The notes under the pieces: model-generated | The model's database searches: none | The model's input: only the letters and a program-made list of their open reading frames with translations | What the model was told of the DNA's origin: nothing | Part shown: positions 23,951 through 33,319 of the stretch, one piece after another | Layout of the letters: every line of letters begins with the position of its first letter | Position numbering within the stretch: the first letter of the stretch is position 1 | Position numbers and translations under genes: made by a program | Source: Bacteroidales bacterium | GTDB lineage: Bacteria; Bacteroidota; Bacteroidia; Bacteroidales; UBA3663 | Length of the DNA stretch: 51,890 nt | Direction of reading: 5' to 3' | Assembly: GCA_004557315.1 (NCBI GenBank) | Contig: SFEH01000016.1 | Span: forward strand, 1 to 51,890

Positions 23951-24436
23951 TGCAGGGAAAAACAAGGGAAAATCATGAAAAACTATGGTAATTCTTATAA
24001 AAAAAAGGAAATTTTTACATGATGCCATAAAAAATAAAAACGGCTGGAAAAGAGCAGCTTTTGCGCTTTGAACACCCTGATTATCGTCGCTTTCAGCCAA
24101 TTTCCGAGCATTTTCGAGCGTGTCAGCCAACAAAATACCGAAGATGAAAGGGCTGTCGCTATGGAGATTGAGGTGAGTATAGCCATCAGTGACGCTGCGG
24201 CAGATGCAGTCATACTGAGGATTGTCCTCCTTGACCTCGCATCCGAGCATTATGACAGCGCTCGACTCCTGTACCATGCTCATCTGTTCGCTTTCCGAAA
24301 CTCCGCATTGCTGGAGAGTCTCGATAGCACTCTTGAGCAACGCACTTGTAATCTCTTTGTGTCGGTCAGACACGACTATGCCGATACTGGCATCTGTAAT
24401 GTTCGCGGGGTTTTCCGCGACGGGATCAGGTTTCAT
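23921..24436 (-). pseudogene. Degraded lumazine synthase (RibH) homologue
   Basis: The 171-codon frame aligns with 6,7-dimethyl-8-ribityllumazine synthase at both ends: IGIVVSDRHKEITSALLKSAIETL, YDCICRSVTDG, PFIFGILLADTLENA and NQGVQSAKAAL. Between residues 54 and 56 about 20-25 residues are missing in frame, removing the PGAYE-type substrate loop, and the position of the catalytic His (RGGTAHFEY in E. coli) reads EDNPQYDC. After residue 129 the frame runs on for about 40 phenylalanine-rich residues through a terminator-like hairpin into repeats, so the original stop seems lost. Catalysis looks impossible; a structural role cannot be excluded. It lies 20 nt after the TPR gene. Confidence 0.7.
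24025..24060 (-). terminator. Terminator-like hairpin inside the lumazine-synthase-like frame
   Basis: On the minus strand a short GCTG/CAGC stem (complements of 24055-24058 and 24043-24046) is followed by a tract of T with one A. It probably ended the original operon before the frame lost its stop codon. Confidence 0.4.
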
Positions 24437-24456
24437 ATTTCTTAATGTAGATACTA

Positions 24457-25110
24457 TTATTGTACGCGTACGATATACTTATCGATCGACTGGCCGATGC
24501 TTGTCTCAAACCAGTTGTCACGGATGCTCTGATAAACCTTGAGGGCAGAAGCATTGTCGCCAGCAGCCTCGTAAGCGAGACCTGCCTTCTTGAGGTAGAG
24601 AGGAGAGAATTCAGCATTGTCAGCAGCCTTGGCAGCCTTCTCGAATGTCTTTGCAGCCTCAGCGTTGTTGTCCATGTTGACATAGCAGTCGCCGAGAGCG
24701 CAGAGGATAGCAGGAGCAATCACGTTGTCGCTTCCTGAATAAGCCTTCAAGAGAGCCACAGCCTCCTGGTCGTTGCCGAGGTTCTTCTGGCAGAGACCTG
24801 CATAAGCCTTTGCAAGATTGCCGGCATGGGTTGAGCCATACTCGTCGATTACAGCCTCGAAGCCTTCGAGAGCCTGCTCGAAATCGCCCTCTTCGAAGAG
24901 GAACTGAGCAGAGTAGATCTCCTTTTCAGCCTTGGCATTGCTGTCCGACTTGAGATAGTTCCAGCCCCAGCCTGCTGCTACTACCAAAACAATAGCGATG
25001 AGAGCATACATGATGTTCTTCTGATTCTTCTCGAGCCAAAGCTCTGACTTTGAAATTGCGCCGTCAACTTCTGCGACGGTGTTGTCCACTTTCTTGTTGT
25101 TATTTGCCAT
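24457..25110 (-). CDS. TPR-repeat membrane protein (YfgM-like)
   Basis: 217 residues. A hydrophilic N-terminal cytoplasmic part (residues 1-33) is followed by one membrane segment (about 34-52, IMYALIAIVLVVAAGWGW) and then periplasmic tetratricopeptide-type repeats (EEGDFEQALEGFEAVIDEY, LGDCYVNMDNNAEAAKTFEKAAKAA, KKAGLAYEAAGDNASALKVYQSI). Topology and repeats match YfgM-like helper proteins that associate with the Sec translocon, but a specific role here is inference. It is divergent from recF and precedes the relic lumazine synthase on the same strand. Confidence 0.8.
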   Translation of the reverse strand: MANNNKKVDNTVAEVDGAISKSELWLEKNQKNIMYALIAIVLVVAAGWGWNYLKSDSNAKAEKEIYSAQFLFEEGDFEQALEGFEAVIDEYGSTHAGNLAKAYAGLCQKNLGNDQEAVALLKAYSGSDNVIAPAILCALGDCYVNMDNNAEAAKTFEKAAKAADNAEFSPLYLKKAGLAYEAAGDNASALKVYQSIRDNWFETSIGQSIDKYIVRVQ

Positions 25111-25267
25111 TTTATTTTAGATTTATTTAAATTTCACGCTTATTTAGCTGTGCAAAATTACAACAAATACTGAATTTAACAACATTTTTGGTCGAAAATT
25201 CATCTTTTATATACAAATATCTTTGATTTTGATTAACTTTGCCAACCACAAATACGAACTAAAGGCA

Positions 25268-26374
25268 ATGAAACTCGAACATCTGACCATAGTAAACTAC
25301 AAAAATATCCGCGAGGCAGACCTTGATTTTTCAAGAAATGTCAACTGTTTCGTGGGCAACAACGGCATGGGCAAAACCAACCTGCTCGATGCCATTTACT
25401 ATATGTCGTTCTGCAAGAGCTTCAACAATGTCAACGACTCTCAAGCCATCACCCACGGTGAGGAATACTTCATGCTGAAAGGCATGTACGAGCTGAACGG
25501 AATGCCCGAGGACATCCAGTGCGGCTACAAGTCGAAGTCGAAAAAATCGTTCAAGCGCGGCGGCAAGGAATACAAGCGTCTGTCGGATCACATCGGACTG
25601 TTGCCCATCGTCATGCTCACACCATCGGACAGCATCCTGCTCAACGGCGGCAGCGACGAGCGACGCAGGTTCATGGACATGGTGATCTCGCAGTTCAACA
25701 AGCCCTACCTCAACGCCCTCATCCGCTACAACGGTGCCCTACAGCAGCGCAACACGCTCCTGAAGATGGATCCGCCATGCACCGACTGGAACCTCTACAG
25801 CATCTGTGAGGAGCAGATGGACTTCTACGGACAGCAGATCCATGCGGCGCGACGATCGTTTATCGAGGAGTTCAACCCTGTCTTCCAGGAGTTCTACCAG
25901 AAGATCTCGCTCAACCGCGAGGCCGTCTCACTCTCCTACACCTCGCACTTCGCCAACGGCTCGCTCATCCCGCAGCTCAACGAGGTCCGCAGCCGCGACC
26001 TTGCGCTCCAATACACCACAAGAGGCGCACACAAAGATGACCTTGAGATGCTTATTGGCGAACATCCGATGAAGCAGATGGGAAGCCAAGGGCAGAACAA
26101 GACCTTTCTCGTGACGCTCAAGCTCGCACAGTTCGACTTCCTGCGACGGATGGGCGACACCACTCCTATCCTACTGCTCGACGACATCTTCGACCGTCTG
26201 GATGGCGACCGCGTGGAACAGATTATCAAGCTCGTGGCATCGTCGCGTTTCGGCCAGATATTCATCACCGACACCAATCGCGAATACATCGACCGCATCA
26301 TCGGACAACTCACTGACTCTTACAAGCTTTTCAGTGTTAATAATGGCAATTATCAGCTTCTCTCGGAGAAGTAA
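25268..26374 (+). CDS. recF: DNA replication and repair protein RecF
   Basis: 368 residues from the ATG at 25268, just before the MKLEHLTIVNYKNI strand. SMC-like ATPase: Walker A GNNGMGKTN near residue 31, the ABC-type signature region at MGSQGQNKTFLVTLKLAQ, and Walker B with D-loop LLLDDIFDRLD. RecF loads RecA at gaps through RecOR. TATCTTTG (25218-25225) and TAACTTTG (25234-25241) boxes precede it. The DUF721 gene follows 18 nt later, a conserved Bacteroidota pairing. Confidence 0.95.
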   Translation: MKLEHLTIVNYKNIREADLDFSRNVNCFVGNNGMGKTNLLDAIYYMSFCKSFNNVNDSQAITHGEEYFMLKGMYELNGMPEDIQCGYKSKSKKSFKRGGKEYKRLSDHIGLLPIVMLTPSDSILLNGGSDERRRFMDMVISQFNKPYLNALIRYNGALQQRNTLLKMDPPCTDWNLYSICEEQMDFYGQQIHAARRSFIEEFNPVFQEFYQKISLNREAVSLSYTSHFANGSLIPQLNEVRSRDLALQYTTRGAHKDDLEMLIGEHPMKQMGSQGQNKTFLVTLKLAQFDFLRRMGDTTPILLLDDIFDRLDGDRVEQIIKLVASSRFGQIFITDTNREYIDRIIGQLTDSYKLFSVNNGNYQLLSEK

Positions 26375-26392
26375 AACAACATCAGGGCAACA

Positions 26393-26683
26393 ATGGAAAG
26401 AAAGGACGCACAGCCTATTGGCGAGATACTTAACCAATTCCTCAAGCTGAACCAGCTGGAGAATCAGGTGTTTGGCGACAAGATTGCCGAGATGTGGCAA
26501 GAGACCTTGGGCGACGAGATAACACTTGCCACCGACAGGATATTCCTTCAGAGCGGCTACTTGTTCGTGGAACTGAAATCGCCTTCGCTCAAGAACGAAC
26601 TTATGATGAAGCGCACGTTCATCAAGAATGCCCTGAACAAGAAACTTGGCAACGAAGTGATAAAACAGGTGGTCATCAGATAA
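26393..26683 (+). CDS. DUF721 (DciA-like) protein
   Basis: 96 residues with the DUF721 pattern: IGEILNQFLKLNQLENQV, MWQETLGDEI, TDRIFLQSGYLFVELKSPSLKNELMMKR, ending in a short beta strand VIKQVVIR. DUF721 is the C-terminal domain of DciA helicase loaders; small stand-alone forms next to recF are common in Bacteroidota. Nucleic-acid binding is likely, the precise function unproved. It is co-directional with recF, and the TonB-dependent receptor starts 29 nt downstream. Confidence 0.85.
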   Translation: MERKDAQPIGEILNQFLKLNQLENQVFGDKIAEMWQETLGDEITLATDRIFLQSGYLFVELKSPSLKNELMMKRTFIKNALNKKLGNEVIKQVVIR

Positions 26684-26712
26684 TAAAACAGCCTTTTCTG
26701 CGTTATTACTAT

Positions 26713-29112
26713 ATGCGCAGCATTCTATTCTACATATTGGCCCTCTTCTCGGTCTTTACGATGGTAAAGGCCCAGAGCGTCGTGGTGCAAGGCAAGGTGA
26801 CCGACGAGACGGGCGCACCGATGGATATGGTACACATACGACTGTCACGTGGCAGCATCGGCACGCTGTCGAACTTCAAGGGCGAATATGACCTGCGCGT
26901 GGGCAAGAGCGACACCCTGCGCATCATCTTCACTTCGCTCGGCTACAAGCGCGTGGAGAGGGTCGTGAACACCAACGTCAAGGATGGCGAGAAGGTCAGC
27001 CTCAACGTGCAGATGCTGCCCAATACGGCTGTGATCAATGACGTAGAGGTGGTGGCACGACAGCGCAACAACAATGGCGTGGAGAAGATAGGAACTGACG
27101 AGCTGAAGCGCACGCCAACGGCTTCGGGCAATGCCGTAGAAGACCTTTTGGGCACAATGGCAGGCGTGACGATGAACAACGAGATGTCATCGCAATACTC
27201 GGTGAGAGGCGGTTCGTTCGACGAGAACCTGGTCTATGTCAACGGCATCGAGATCTATCGACCGCAGCTCATCAGCAGCGGCCAGCAGGAAGGACTATCG
27301 TTCATCAACTCGTCGATGGTGGGTTCGATCGGCTTCTCGACAGGAGGCTTCGCGCCCGAATATGGCGACAAGATGTCGTCGGTGCTCGACATCACCTACA
27401 AGCGGCCAGAACGCTTCGAGGCAGAAGCAAACGTAAACTTCATGGGCGCTTCGGCTTCATTAGGACAAAGCTCAAAACGGTTCTCGCAGCTCCACGGAAT
27501 ACGCTTCAAGCGCAATGCCTCACTGCTCTCATCGCTCGACACAAAGGGCGAATACGACCCACGGTTCTTCGACTATCAGACCTTCCTCACCTACGACCTG
27601 AACGACAAGCTGTCGGTGAGCTTCCTCGGCAACATCGCCACCAATCGCTACAGATTCACACCAAAGACTCGCGAGACTTCGTTTGGCACGATGGACAACA
27701 TGAAGAGATTCATGGTGTATTTCGATGGTAAGGAGCGCGACAGATTCGACACATATTTCGGTGCTTTTACCCTCAATTACAAAGGATTGCGCAACACTGA
27801 TCTGCGACTGCTCGCATCGGCTTTCAAGACCGACGAGGAGGTGACTTACGACATTTCGGGCGAATACTGGCTCGACAGCGCAACCGAGGGTGGACAAGGC
27901 TCATTGGGAGTGGGAGCATATCACGAACATGCACGCAACTATCTTGACGCATCGGTGGTGGCTGTTTCGCTCAAAGGCACGACGCAGATTGGCCACAACA
28001 AGATAAGCTATGGCGTAGGGGTCAGGGGCGAATATATCACCGACCGCATTGCCGAATGGGAACGGCGCGACTCGGCTGGCTATACTCTGCCGCACGTCGA
28101 TCAGCAGGTCAATATGGTCTATAACCTGCACAGCTTCTACGACAATGTCACGACCAAATACGAGGCATTCGTACAGGACAACTTCGGCTGGAACGCCCTT
28201 GGCGGACGATTCTACCTTGTGACAGGACTGCGTTTCCTCTACTGGACTTACAACCGCGAGGCTTTGTTTTCGCCTCGTGCTTCGCTCGCCTTCACGCCCG
28301 ACAGCAAGCCAGGGCTGACTCTGCGTGTGGCGACAGGACTCTATTCGCAGTCGCCTTTCTATAAGGAATATCGCAAGACATATATCGACCCCGACGGCAA
28401 TTCGATGATTGCGATGAACTCCGACATCAAGTCGCAGCATTCGCTGCAGGTCATCGTCGGCTCGGATTATACGTTCAGTGCCTATGGCCGTCCGTTCAAG
28501 CTGACTGCCGAAGCCTATTACAAGCACATCACCGACTATGTGCCTTACACCGTCGATAACGTGCAGATCCGCTACCTCGGCTACAACAACGGCAAGGCAT
28601 TCAGCACGGGTCTGGACATGAAGCTCTTTGGCGAATTTGTCGAAGGCACAGACTCGTGGATCAGCCTTTCGCTCAACAGGTCGAGAGAAGACTTCGCCGG
28701 ACTGAAGACCTCGCGTCCGACCGAACAGCGCTACAGCATCGGCATGTTCTTCAGCGACTTCTGGCCAGGCAACGACAGCTACAAGGTTAGCTTGCGCGGT
28801 GTGATGAACGATGGATTGCCTACCTACTCGCCACTCGGCGGACGAGAGTCGGGCATGTTCCGCACACCTGCCTACAAGCGCATCGACCTCGGAGCATCGC
28901 GCGTGTGGAACTCCGACAACTGCAGATTCATGAACCGTGGCAAGTGGAGCAGCATCAAGGAGATGGCACTCGGAATCGACATCTTCAACCTGATGGATTT
29001 CGACAACGTCAACTCCTACTATTGGATCACATCGGTCGATAACATGCAATATGCAGTGCCTAACTATCTCACAGGCAGAATGATTTCTGTCAATTTCAGC
29101 ATAAAGTTGTGA
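26713..29112 (+). CDS. TonB-dependent outer-membrane receptor
   Basis: 799 residues from the ATG at 26713; the longer frame from 26494 overlaps DUF721 in another frame. A signal peptide ends near AQS (residue 21), then a carboxypeptidase-regulatory-like beta domain (VVVQGKVTDETGAPMDMVHI, about 23-105), a plug domain (AVEDLLGTMAGVTMNNEMSSQYSVRGGSFDENLVYVNGIEIYRP, about 130-230) and a long barrel ending in MISVNFSIKL with a terminal hydrophobic residue after aromatic strands. It imports an unknown ligand. There is no SusD partner next to it, so it is not a classic polysaccharide locus pair. Confidence 0.9.
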   Translation: MRSILFYILALFSVFTMVKAQSVVVQGKVTDETGAPMDMVHIRLSRGSIGTLSNFKGEYDLRVGKSDTLRIIFTSLGYKRVERVVNTNVKDGEKVSLNVQMLPNTAVINDVEVVARQRNNNGVEKIGTDELKRTPTASGNAVEDLLGTMAGVTMNNEMSSQYSVRGGSFDENLVYVNGIEIYRPQLISSGQQEGLSFINSSMVGSIGFSTGGFAPEYGDKMSSVLDITYKRPERFEAEANVNFMGASASLGQSSKRFSQLHGIRFKRNASLLSSLDTKGEYDPRFFDYQTFLTYDLNDKLSVSFLGNIATNRYRFTPKTRETSFGTMDNMKRFMVYFDGKERDRFDTYFGAFTLNYKGLRNTDLRLLASAFKTDEEVTYDISGEYWLDSATEGGQGSLGVGAYHEHARNYLDASVVAVSLKGTTQIGHNKISYGVGVRGEYITDRIAEWERRDSAGYTLPHVDQQVNMVYNLHSFYDNVTTKYEAFVQDNFGWNALGGRFYLVTGLRFLYWTYNREALFSPRASLAFTPDSKPGLTLRVATGLYSQSPFYKEYRKTYIDPDGNSMIAMNSDIKSQHSLQVIVGSDYTFSAYGRPFKLTAEAYYKHITDYVPYTVDNVQIRYLGYNNGKAFSTGLDMKLFGEFVEGTDSWISLSLNRSREDFAGLKTSRPTEQRYSIGMFFSDFWPGNDSYKVSLRGVMNDGLPTYSPLGGRESGMFRTPAYKRIDLGASRVWNSDNCRFMNRGKWSSIKEMALGIDIFNLMDFDNVNSYYWITSVDNMQYAVPNYLTGRMISVNFSIKL

Positions 29113-29147
29113 TATTTCCATGATTATTGGTTTTCTTGTGTGATATT

Positions 29148-29179
29148 TTTGCTAATTACAATAAAAATGAGTAACTTTG
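29148..29179 (+). promoter_or_regulatory. Promoter for the second AGCS symporter
   Basis: TTTG at 29148-29151, 20 nt, TAACTTTG at 29172-29179; the leader to the ATG is about 88 nt. Confidence 0.65.
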
Positions 29180-29273
29180 CACGCTATTACGGAAGAATGG
29201 TGACAATTTGTTTGCGCAATGGCAGCAAGTTGTGTGTTTTGACAATCGCAGTAATTTGATATTTTCAAGAAAT

Positions 29274-30719
29274 ATGTTTGATAGAATCATAGGAATCATC
29301 GACAGCGCCAACTATTATCTTTGGACCTACGTTGTCGTTACGCTCTTGGTGGCTTGCGCCTTGTATTTCACGCTCCGTCTGAAAGGAGTGCAGTTCGGCA
29401 TGATCGGCGAGATGGTGAAGCTGCTCACGCAGTCGGGCAATCTTGCCAAGGACAAGGAAGAGGCTGAAAGCGTGGTTAGCGGCAATGGCTTGCCAAAGAA
29501 AAGGAAGCACGTCAATAGTTTCCAGGCCTTTGCCATCTCGCTTGCCAGCCGTGTCGGCACAGGCAATCTCGCTGGTGTGGCTTCGGCCATCTTCATCGGC
29601 GGACCTGGTGCGGTGTTCTGGATGTGGCTCATGGCTTTCCTTGGTTCGGCAACAGCCTTTGTCGAGGCTACATTGGCACAGATCTACAAGAAACGAGGTG
29701 CTGACGCATTCTACGGCGGACCTGCCTATTACATGGAGCAGGGCTTGCACAAGCGCTGGTTTGGCATCATCTTCGCCGTGCTCATCACCATGACCTTCGG
29801 TCTTGCCAATCAGATGGTTCAGAGCAACACGCTCTGCACTGCGCTTGCCGATACCTGCCACTTCAATATCGTGTGGGTGGGCATCGTGCTGACTGTTGCC
29901 ACTCTCATCATCATCTTTGGTGGTGTTCAGCGCATCTCGCGCTTCTCTGCCATCATCGTGCCAGTGATGGCTGTCGGCTTCGTCATCATCGCCATTGTGG
30001 TCATTGCGCTCAATATCAACATCATTCCCGACATCTTCCGCCTCATCTTCAGCAATGCCTTTGGTTTTGACCAGGCAATGGGCGGTGCTGTGGGTATGGC
30101 AGTGCTTCAGGGTGTGAAGCGAGGATTGTTCAGCAACGAGGCTGGTGAAGGTAGTGCGCCTAATGCTGCTGCCACGGCTCATATCACCCATCCTGTGAAG
30201 CAAGGATTGCTTCAGTCGCTCGGCGTCTTCACCGACACATTATTAATATGTACGTGTACGGCCTTCATCGTGCTCATAGCTGGGCTCTACAATGGCGATG
30301 CTGATGGCATTGTGCTTACAACACAGTCGCTCGAAGCTGAGATTGGCCCTGTTGGACGATATTTCATCACGGCTGCCATCTTCTTCTTTGCCTACAGCTC
30401 GATCATCGGCAATTACTTCTATGGCGAAACCAACATCCGCTTCATCACCAAGAAGCCCCAGGCGGTATTTGTGTTCCGACTGCTGACTGGTGGCGTGGTG
30501 CTGGCTGGCACGTTCATGACGCTTCAGGAGACATTCTGCATCGTCGATCTGCTCATGGGACTCATGACCATCTGCAACCTCATCGCCATAACCCTGCTCT
30601 CGAAGAAGACCTTCGTGCTGCTCGAAGACTACAAGGCGCAGCGCAAGGCTGGCAAGGATCCTGAATTCCACAAGTCAATACTTTCGGAGAAGGATGCCAA
30701 GGATATCGAGTGCTGGTAA
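29274..30719 (+). CDS. Sodium:alanine symporter family (AGCS) transporter, second copy
   Basis: 481 residues with about ten membrane segments. AGCS motifs are SRVGTGNLAGVASAIFIGGPGAVFWMW, GGPAYYMEQGL, and FSNEAGEGSAPNAAATAH in the repeat half. Compared with the paralogue at 5676 it has a longer charged loop after the first membrane segment (KDKEEAESVVSGNGLPKKRKH) and differs at many binding-site positions, so the two probably take different amino acids. Sodium-coupled import across the inner membrane is expected. The ATG at 29274 is chosen because it opens the conserved N-terminal helix. Confidence 0.9.
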   Translation: MFDRIIGIIDSANYYLWTYVVVTLLVACALYFTLRLKGVQFGMIGEMVKLLTQSGNLAKDKEEAESVVSGNGLPKKRKHVNSFQAFAISLASRVGTGNLAGVASAIFIGGPGAVFWMWLMAFLGSATAFVEATLAQIYKKRGADAFYGGPAYYMEQGLHKRWFGIIFAVLITMTFGLANQMVQSNTLCTALADTCHFNIVWVGIVLTVATLIIIFGGVQRISRFSAIIVPVMAVGFVIIAIVVIALNINIIPDIFRLIFSNAFGFDQAMGGAVGMAVLQGVKRGLFSNEAGEGSAPNAAATAHITHPVKQGLLQSLGVFTDTLLICTCTAFIVLIAGLYNGDADGIVLTTQSLEAEIGPVGRYFITAAIFFFAYSSIIGNYFYGETNIRFITKKPQAVFVFRLLTGGVVLAGTFMTLQETFCIVDLLMGLMTICNLIAITLLSKKTFVLLEDYKAQRKAGKDPEFHKSILSEKDAKDIECW

Positions 30720-30730
30720 ATGACGCTTTT

Positions 30731-30753
30731 GCCCTTTCTGGGCGTTATTTTTT
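30731..30753 (+). terminator. Weak terminator after the second AGCS gene
   Basis: GCCC-TTTCT-GGGC hairpin (30731-30743) followed by a T tract (30748-30753). Confidence 0.45.
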
Positions 30754-30783
30754 AGACTTTAATATTTTATTCTTATCGCTTTT

Positions 30784-31812
30784 ATGCATCGGCTGATTTT
30801 TTGGGGAATCATCATAATTGTTCTGCTTGTCGTCGGACTCATCATCGACCAGATATTCTATAGAATAATGCGTCTGATGTTTGACAAGCATGCTGCTAAT
30901 GTCATTCGTCTGTCGGTGCTTATCGTTGTGATTGTGAGCATGATAATCACAGGACTATGCGGACGATACGTCACCCGACTTCGCGTCAAGGTGAGTCACG
31001 CAGAGTTGGTGAGCAGCCGTGTGCCACAGGCGTTCGACGGCTTCAAGATTGCACATATCAGCGACTTCCATCTCGATTCGTTTGACAAAGAGAAGGAATT
31101 CAGCTTTGTCGAGAAGATCATCGATCGTATTCTTGCCGAAGAACCTGACGTTATCTGCTTCACGGGCGACCTTGTGACTATACGTTCGGCTCAAGCCATT
31201 CCCTTCCGCAACGTCATGAGCAAGCTCTCATCGACAGGCATCCCTGTCTTTAGCGTCATGGGCAATCACGACTATGCCGACTATGTTTGGGACTTTGATG
31301 ACAAGCGCCGACAAGCCGACCGCGACTCATTGCGCATGATTCAGCGCGAAGCTGGCTGGCAATTGCTCGACAATGAGAGCCGTTGGCTGAAACGCGGCAA
31401 CGACAGCATCCTCATCATCGGTGTCGAGAATATTGGCGAACCACCGTTCTCGGTCTATGGCGACCTTGGCAAGGCTCTCCACAATATCCAGCCTTGCGGG
31501 CTTTCTTCTGCTGGCGAGGAGAACAAAACCGACGATTGCTTTGCCATACTCCTCAGCCACAATCCGACGCATTGGCGCAATGAGGTTCTGCCAAATACCA
31601 ACATCGACCTGACACTCTCGGGACATACTCACGCTATGCAGTTCAGGATTGGCTCATGGAGTCCTTCAAAATGGAAATACCCAGAGTTTTCGGGGCTCTA
31701 TCAGGAAGGCAACCAGTATCTGAATGTCAATACTGGCTTGGGAGGTGTTGGTCCGAAAATCCGTATTGGAGTAAGGCCAGAGATCAGCATCATCACTATT
31801 CATAAGAAATAA
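30784..31812 (+). CDS. Membrane-anchored metallophosphoesterase (YaeI-like)
   Basis: 342 residues. Two hydrophobic segments (about residues 4-22 and 41-60) anchor a calcineurin-like phosphoesterase domain with all metal ligands: SDFHLD, FTGDLV, MGNHDYADY, LLSHNPTHW and LSGHTHAMQF. Relatives such as YaeI/YkuE act on lipid or peptidoglycan-linked phosphoesters, but the substrate is not readable. The extreme 3' end is part of a tandem duplication (see the repeat at 31780-31880). Confidence 0.88.
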   Translation: MHRLIFWGIIIIVLLVVGLIIDQIFYRIMRLMFDKHAANVIRLSVLIVVIVSMIITGLCGRYVTRLRVKVSHAELVSSRVPQAFDGFKIAHISDFHLDSFDKEKEFSFVEKIIDRILAEEPDVICFTGDLVTIRSAQAIPFRNVMSKLSSTGIPVFSVMGNHDYADYVWDFDDKRRQADRDSLRMIQREAGWQLLDNESRWLKRGNDSILIIGVENIGEPPFSVYGDLGKALHNIQPCGLSSAGEENKTDDCFAILLSHNPTHWRNEVLPNTNIDLTLSGHTHAMQFRIGSWSPSKWKYPEFSGLYQEGNQYLNVNTGLGGVGPKIRIGVRPEISIITIHKK

Positions 31813-31880
31813 ACAAGAGAGAAGCATCTCACTATGCATAATAAACAAGAGATCAGCACCTCAATATACATAATAAATAA
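31780..31880. repeat. Three tandem imperfect copies of the metallophosphoesterase 3' end
   Basis: Units 31780-31816, 31817-31848 and 31849-31880 are 32-37 nt each; all begin GAGA, have AGCA(C/T) within the first 10 bases, then a CAT and end in AATAAA. The first unit encodes the last residues and stop of the gene; the other two are non-coding. Confidence 0.7.
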
Positions 31881-31913
31881 AGGCTGGAAGCTTTATGCTT
31901 TCAGCCTTTATTA
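31879..31913. terminator. Bidirectional terminator between the phosphoesterase and ugd
   Basis: Stem AAAGGCTG-G-AAGC with GCTT-T-CAGCCTTT around a TTTAT loop (31879-31909), with A/T flanks on both sides. Confidence 0.8.
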
Positions 31914-31959
31914 TTGTCACGACAGCATTTCTTTTTGCAGAAATGATCGTAGCATCAGA

Positions 31960-33303
31960 TTAGTCACGACGGAAGATGTCGCGCGTATAGACCTTGTCCT
32001 GAACATCGTCGAGGCAAGCATCATAGCGGTTGGCGATGATGGCCTGACTCTGTGCCTTGAACTCATTGAGGTCATTGACCACCTTACTGCCGAAGAAGCT
32101 GCTGCCATCTTCGAGCGTTGGTTCATAGATGATGACCTGTGCGCCTTTGGCCTTGACACGCTTCATGATACCCTGAATAGCCGACTGACGGAAATTGTCG
32201 GAATTGGACTTCATGGTGAGACGATAGACTCCGATGACAACGTCCTTCTCCTTGCTTGCATCCCAAGTTGCATTAGCCTGATAAGCACCAGCCTTGGCGA
32301 GCACCTGGTCGGCAATGAAATCCTTGCGAGTGCGGTTGCTCTCGACGATAGCCGACATCATGTTCTGCGGAACGTCGGCATAATTGGCGAGCAGCTGCTT
32401 GGTGTCCTTTGGCAAGCAATAGCCACCATAGCCGAAGCTTGGGTTGTTGTAGTGAGTGCCAATGCGAGGATCGAGACCAACGCCCTGGATGATAGCCATA
32501 GTGTCGAGACCCTTGACCTCGGCATAGGTGTCGAGCTCATTGAAGTAAGAGACACGCAGTGCCAGATAAGTATTGGCAAAGAGCTTCACTGCCTCTGCTT
32601 CCTTCATGCCCATGAAGAGAGTGTCAATATCTGGCTTGAGTGCGCCTTCCTGCAAGAGAGCGGCGAAGGTGCGTGCAAACTGCTCGGCATCAGGGTTGCC
32701 GATGGCTGTGATGGCTGCATTCTCCTCTGTGAAGTGAGCATCGTCGATCTCGATGAGCTTTGGGAAGCCCACGATGATGCGTGAAGGATAGAGATTGTCG
32801 TAAAGAGCCTTGCTCTCGCGGAGGAACTCTGGCGAGAAGAGCAGGTTGAACTTCTTGCCCTTCAATTCTGGTTTGAGCAGGAACTTGAGGGCATACTTGG
32901 CATAAAGCGAACGGCTATAGCCCACAGGAATGGTACTCTTGATCACCATCACAGCATCAGGATTGACCTCAAGCACAAGGTCGATGACCTCCTCAACGTG
33001 GCTTGTATCGAAGTAGTTCTTGACAGGATCGTAGTTGGTAGGAGCTGCAATAACCACAAAGTCGGCATCGCTGTAAGCCTGACGTCCGTCGAGTGTGGCA
33101 CGCAGATTAAGTGTCTTCTCGGCGAAATACTTCTCGATGTATTCGTCCTGGATAGGCGAAACACGGTTATTGATCTTATCTACCTTCTCCTGAATCACAT
33201 CGACAGCCACCACCTCATGGTTCTGTGCCAGCAATGTAGCAATCGACAAGCCCACATAGCCCGTACCTGCTACTGCAATTTTCAAGTCCTTGAATTCTCT
33301 CAT
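31960..33303 (-). CDS. ugd: UDP-glucose 6-dehydrogenase
   Basis: 447 residues. N-terminal Rossmann GTGYVGLSIATLL binds NAD; KSTIPVGY and FSPEFLRESKALYDNLYPSRIIVG are typical, and the catalytic Cys lies in GYGGYCLPKDTKQL. It oxidises UDP-glucose to UDP-glucuronate for capsule or exopolysaccharide. The upstream pgk gene ends only 72 nt before the start and a terminator hairpin fills that gap, so ugd may depend on read-through. A sugar-phosphate transferase gene lies 14 kb away (46985). Confidence 0.93.
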   Translation of the reverse strand: MREFKDLKIAVAGTGYVGLSIATLLAQNHEVVAVDVIQEKVDKINNRVSPIQDEYIEKYFAEKTLNLRATLDGRQAYSDADFVVIAAPTNYDPVKNYFDTSHVEEVIDLVLEVNPDAVMVIKSTIPVGYSRSLYAKYALKFLLKPELKGKKFNLLFSPEFLRESKALYDNLYPSRIIVGFPKLIEIDDAHFTEENAAITAIGNPDAEQFARTFAALLQEGALKPDIDTLFMGMKEAEAVKLFANTYLALRVSYFNELDTYAEVKGLDTMAIIQGVGLDPRIGTHYNNPSFGYGGYCLPKDTKQLLANYADVPQNMMSAIVESNRTRKDFIADQVLAKAGAYQANATWDASKEKDVVIGVYRLTMKSNSDNFRQSAIQGIMKRVKAKGAQVIIYEPTLEDGSSFFGSKVVNDLNEFKAQSQAIIANRYDACLDDVQDKVYTRDIFRRD

Positions 33304-33319
33304 TTCTTATTTCTTTATG

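Noticed and set aside
27901..29121. 406-codon open frame antisense to the TonB-dependent receptor
   Set aside because: Shadow of the receptor; no motifs, and the receptor has a signal peptide, plug and terminal barrel strand.
29274..31812. SusC/SusD-type polysaccharide utilisation locus around the TonB-dependent receptors
   Set aside because: No SusD lipoprotein, glycoside hydrolase or hybrid sensor lies beside either receptor.
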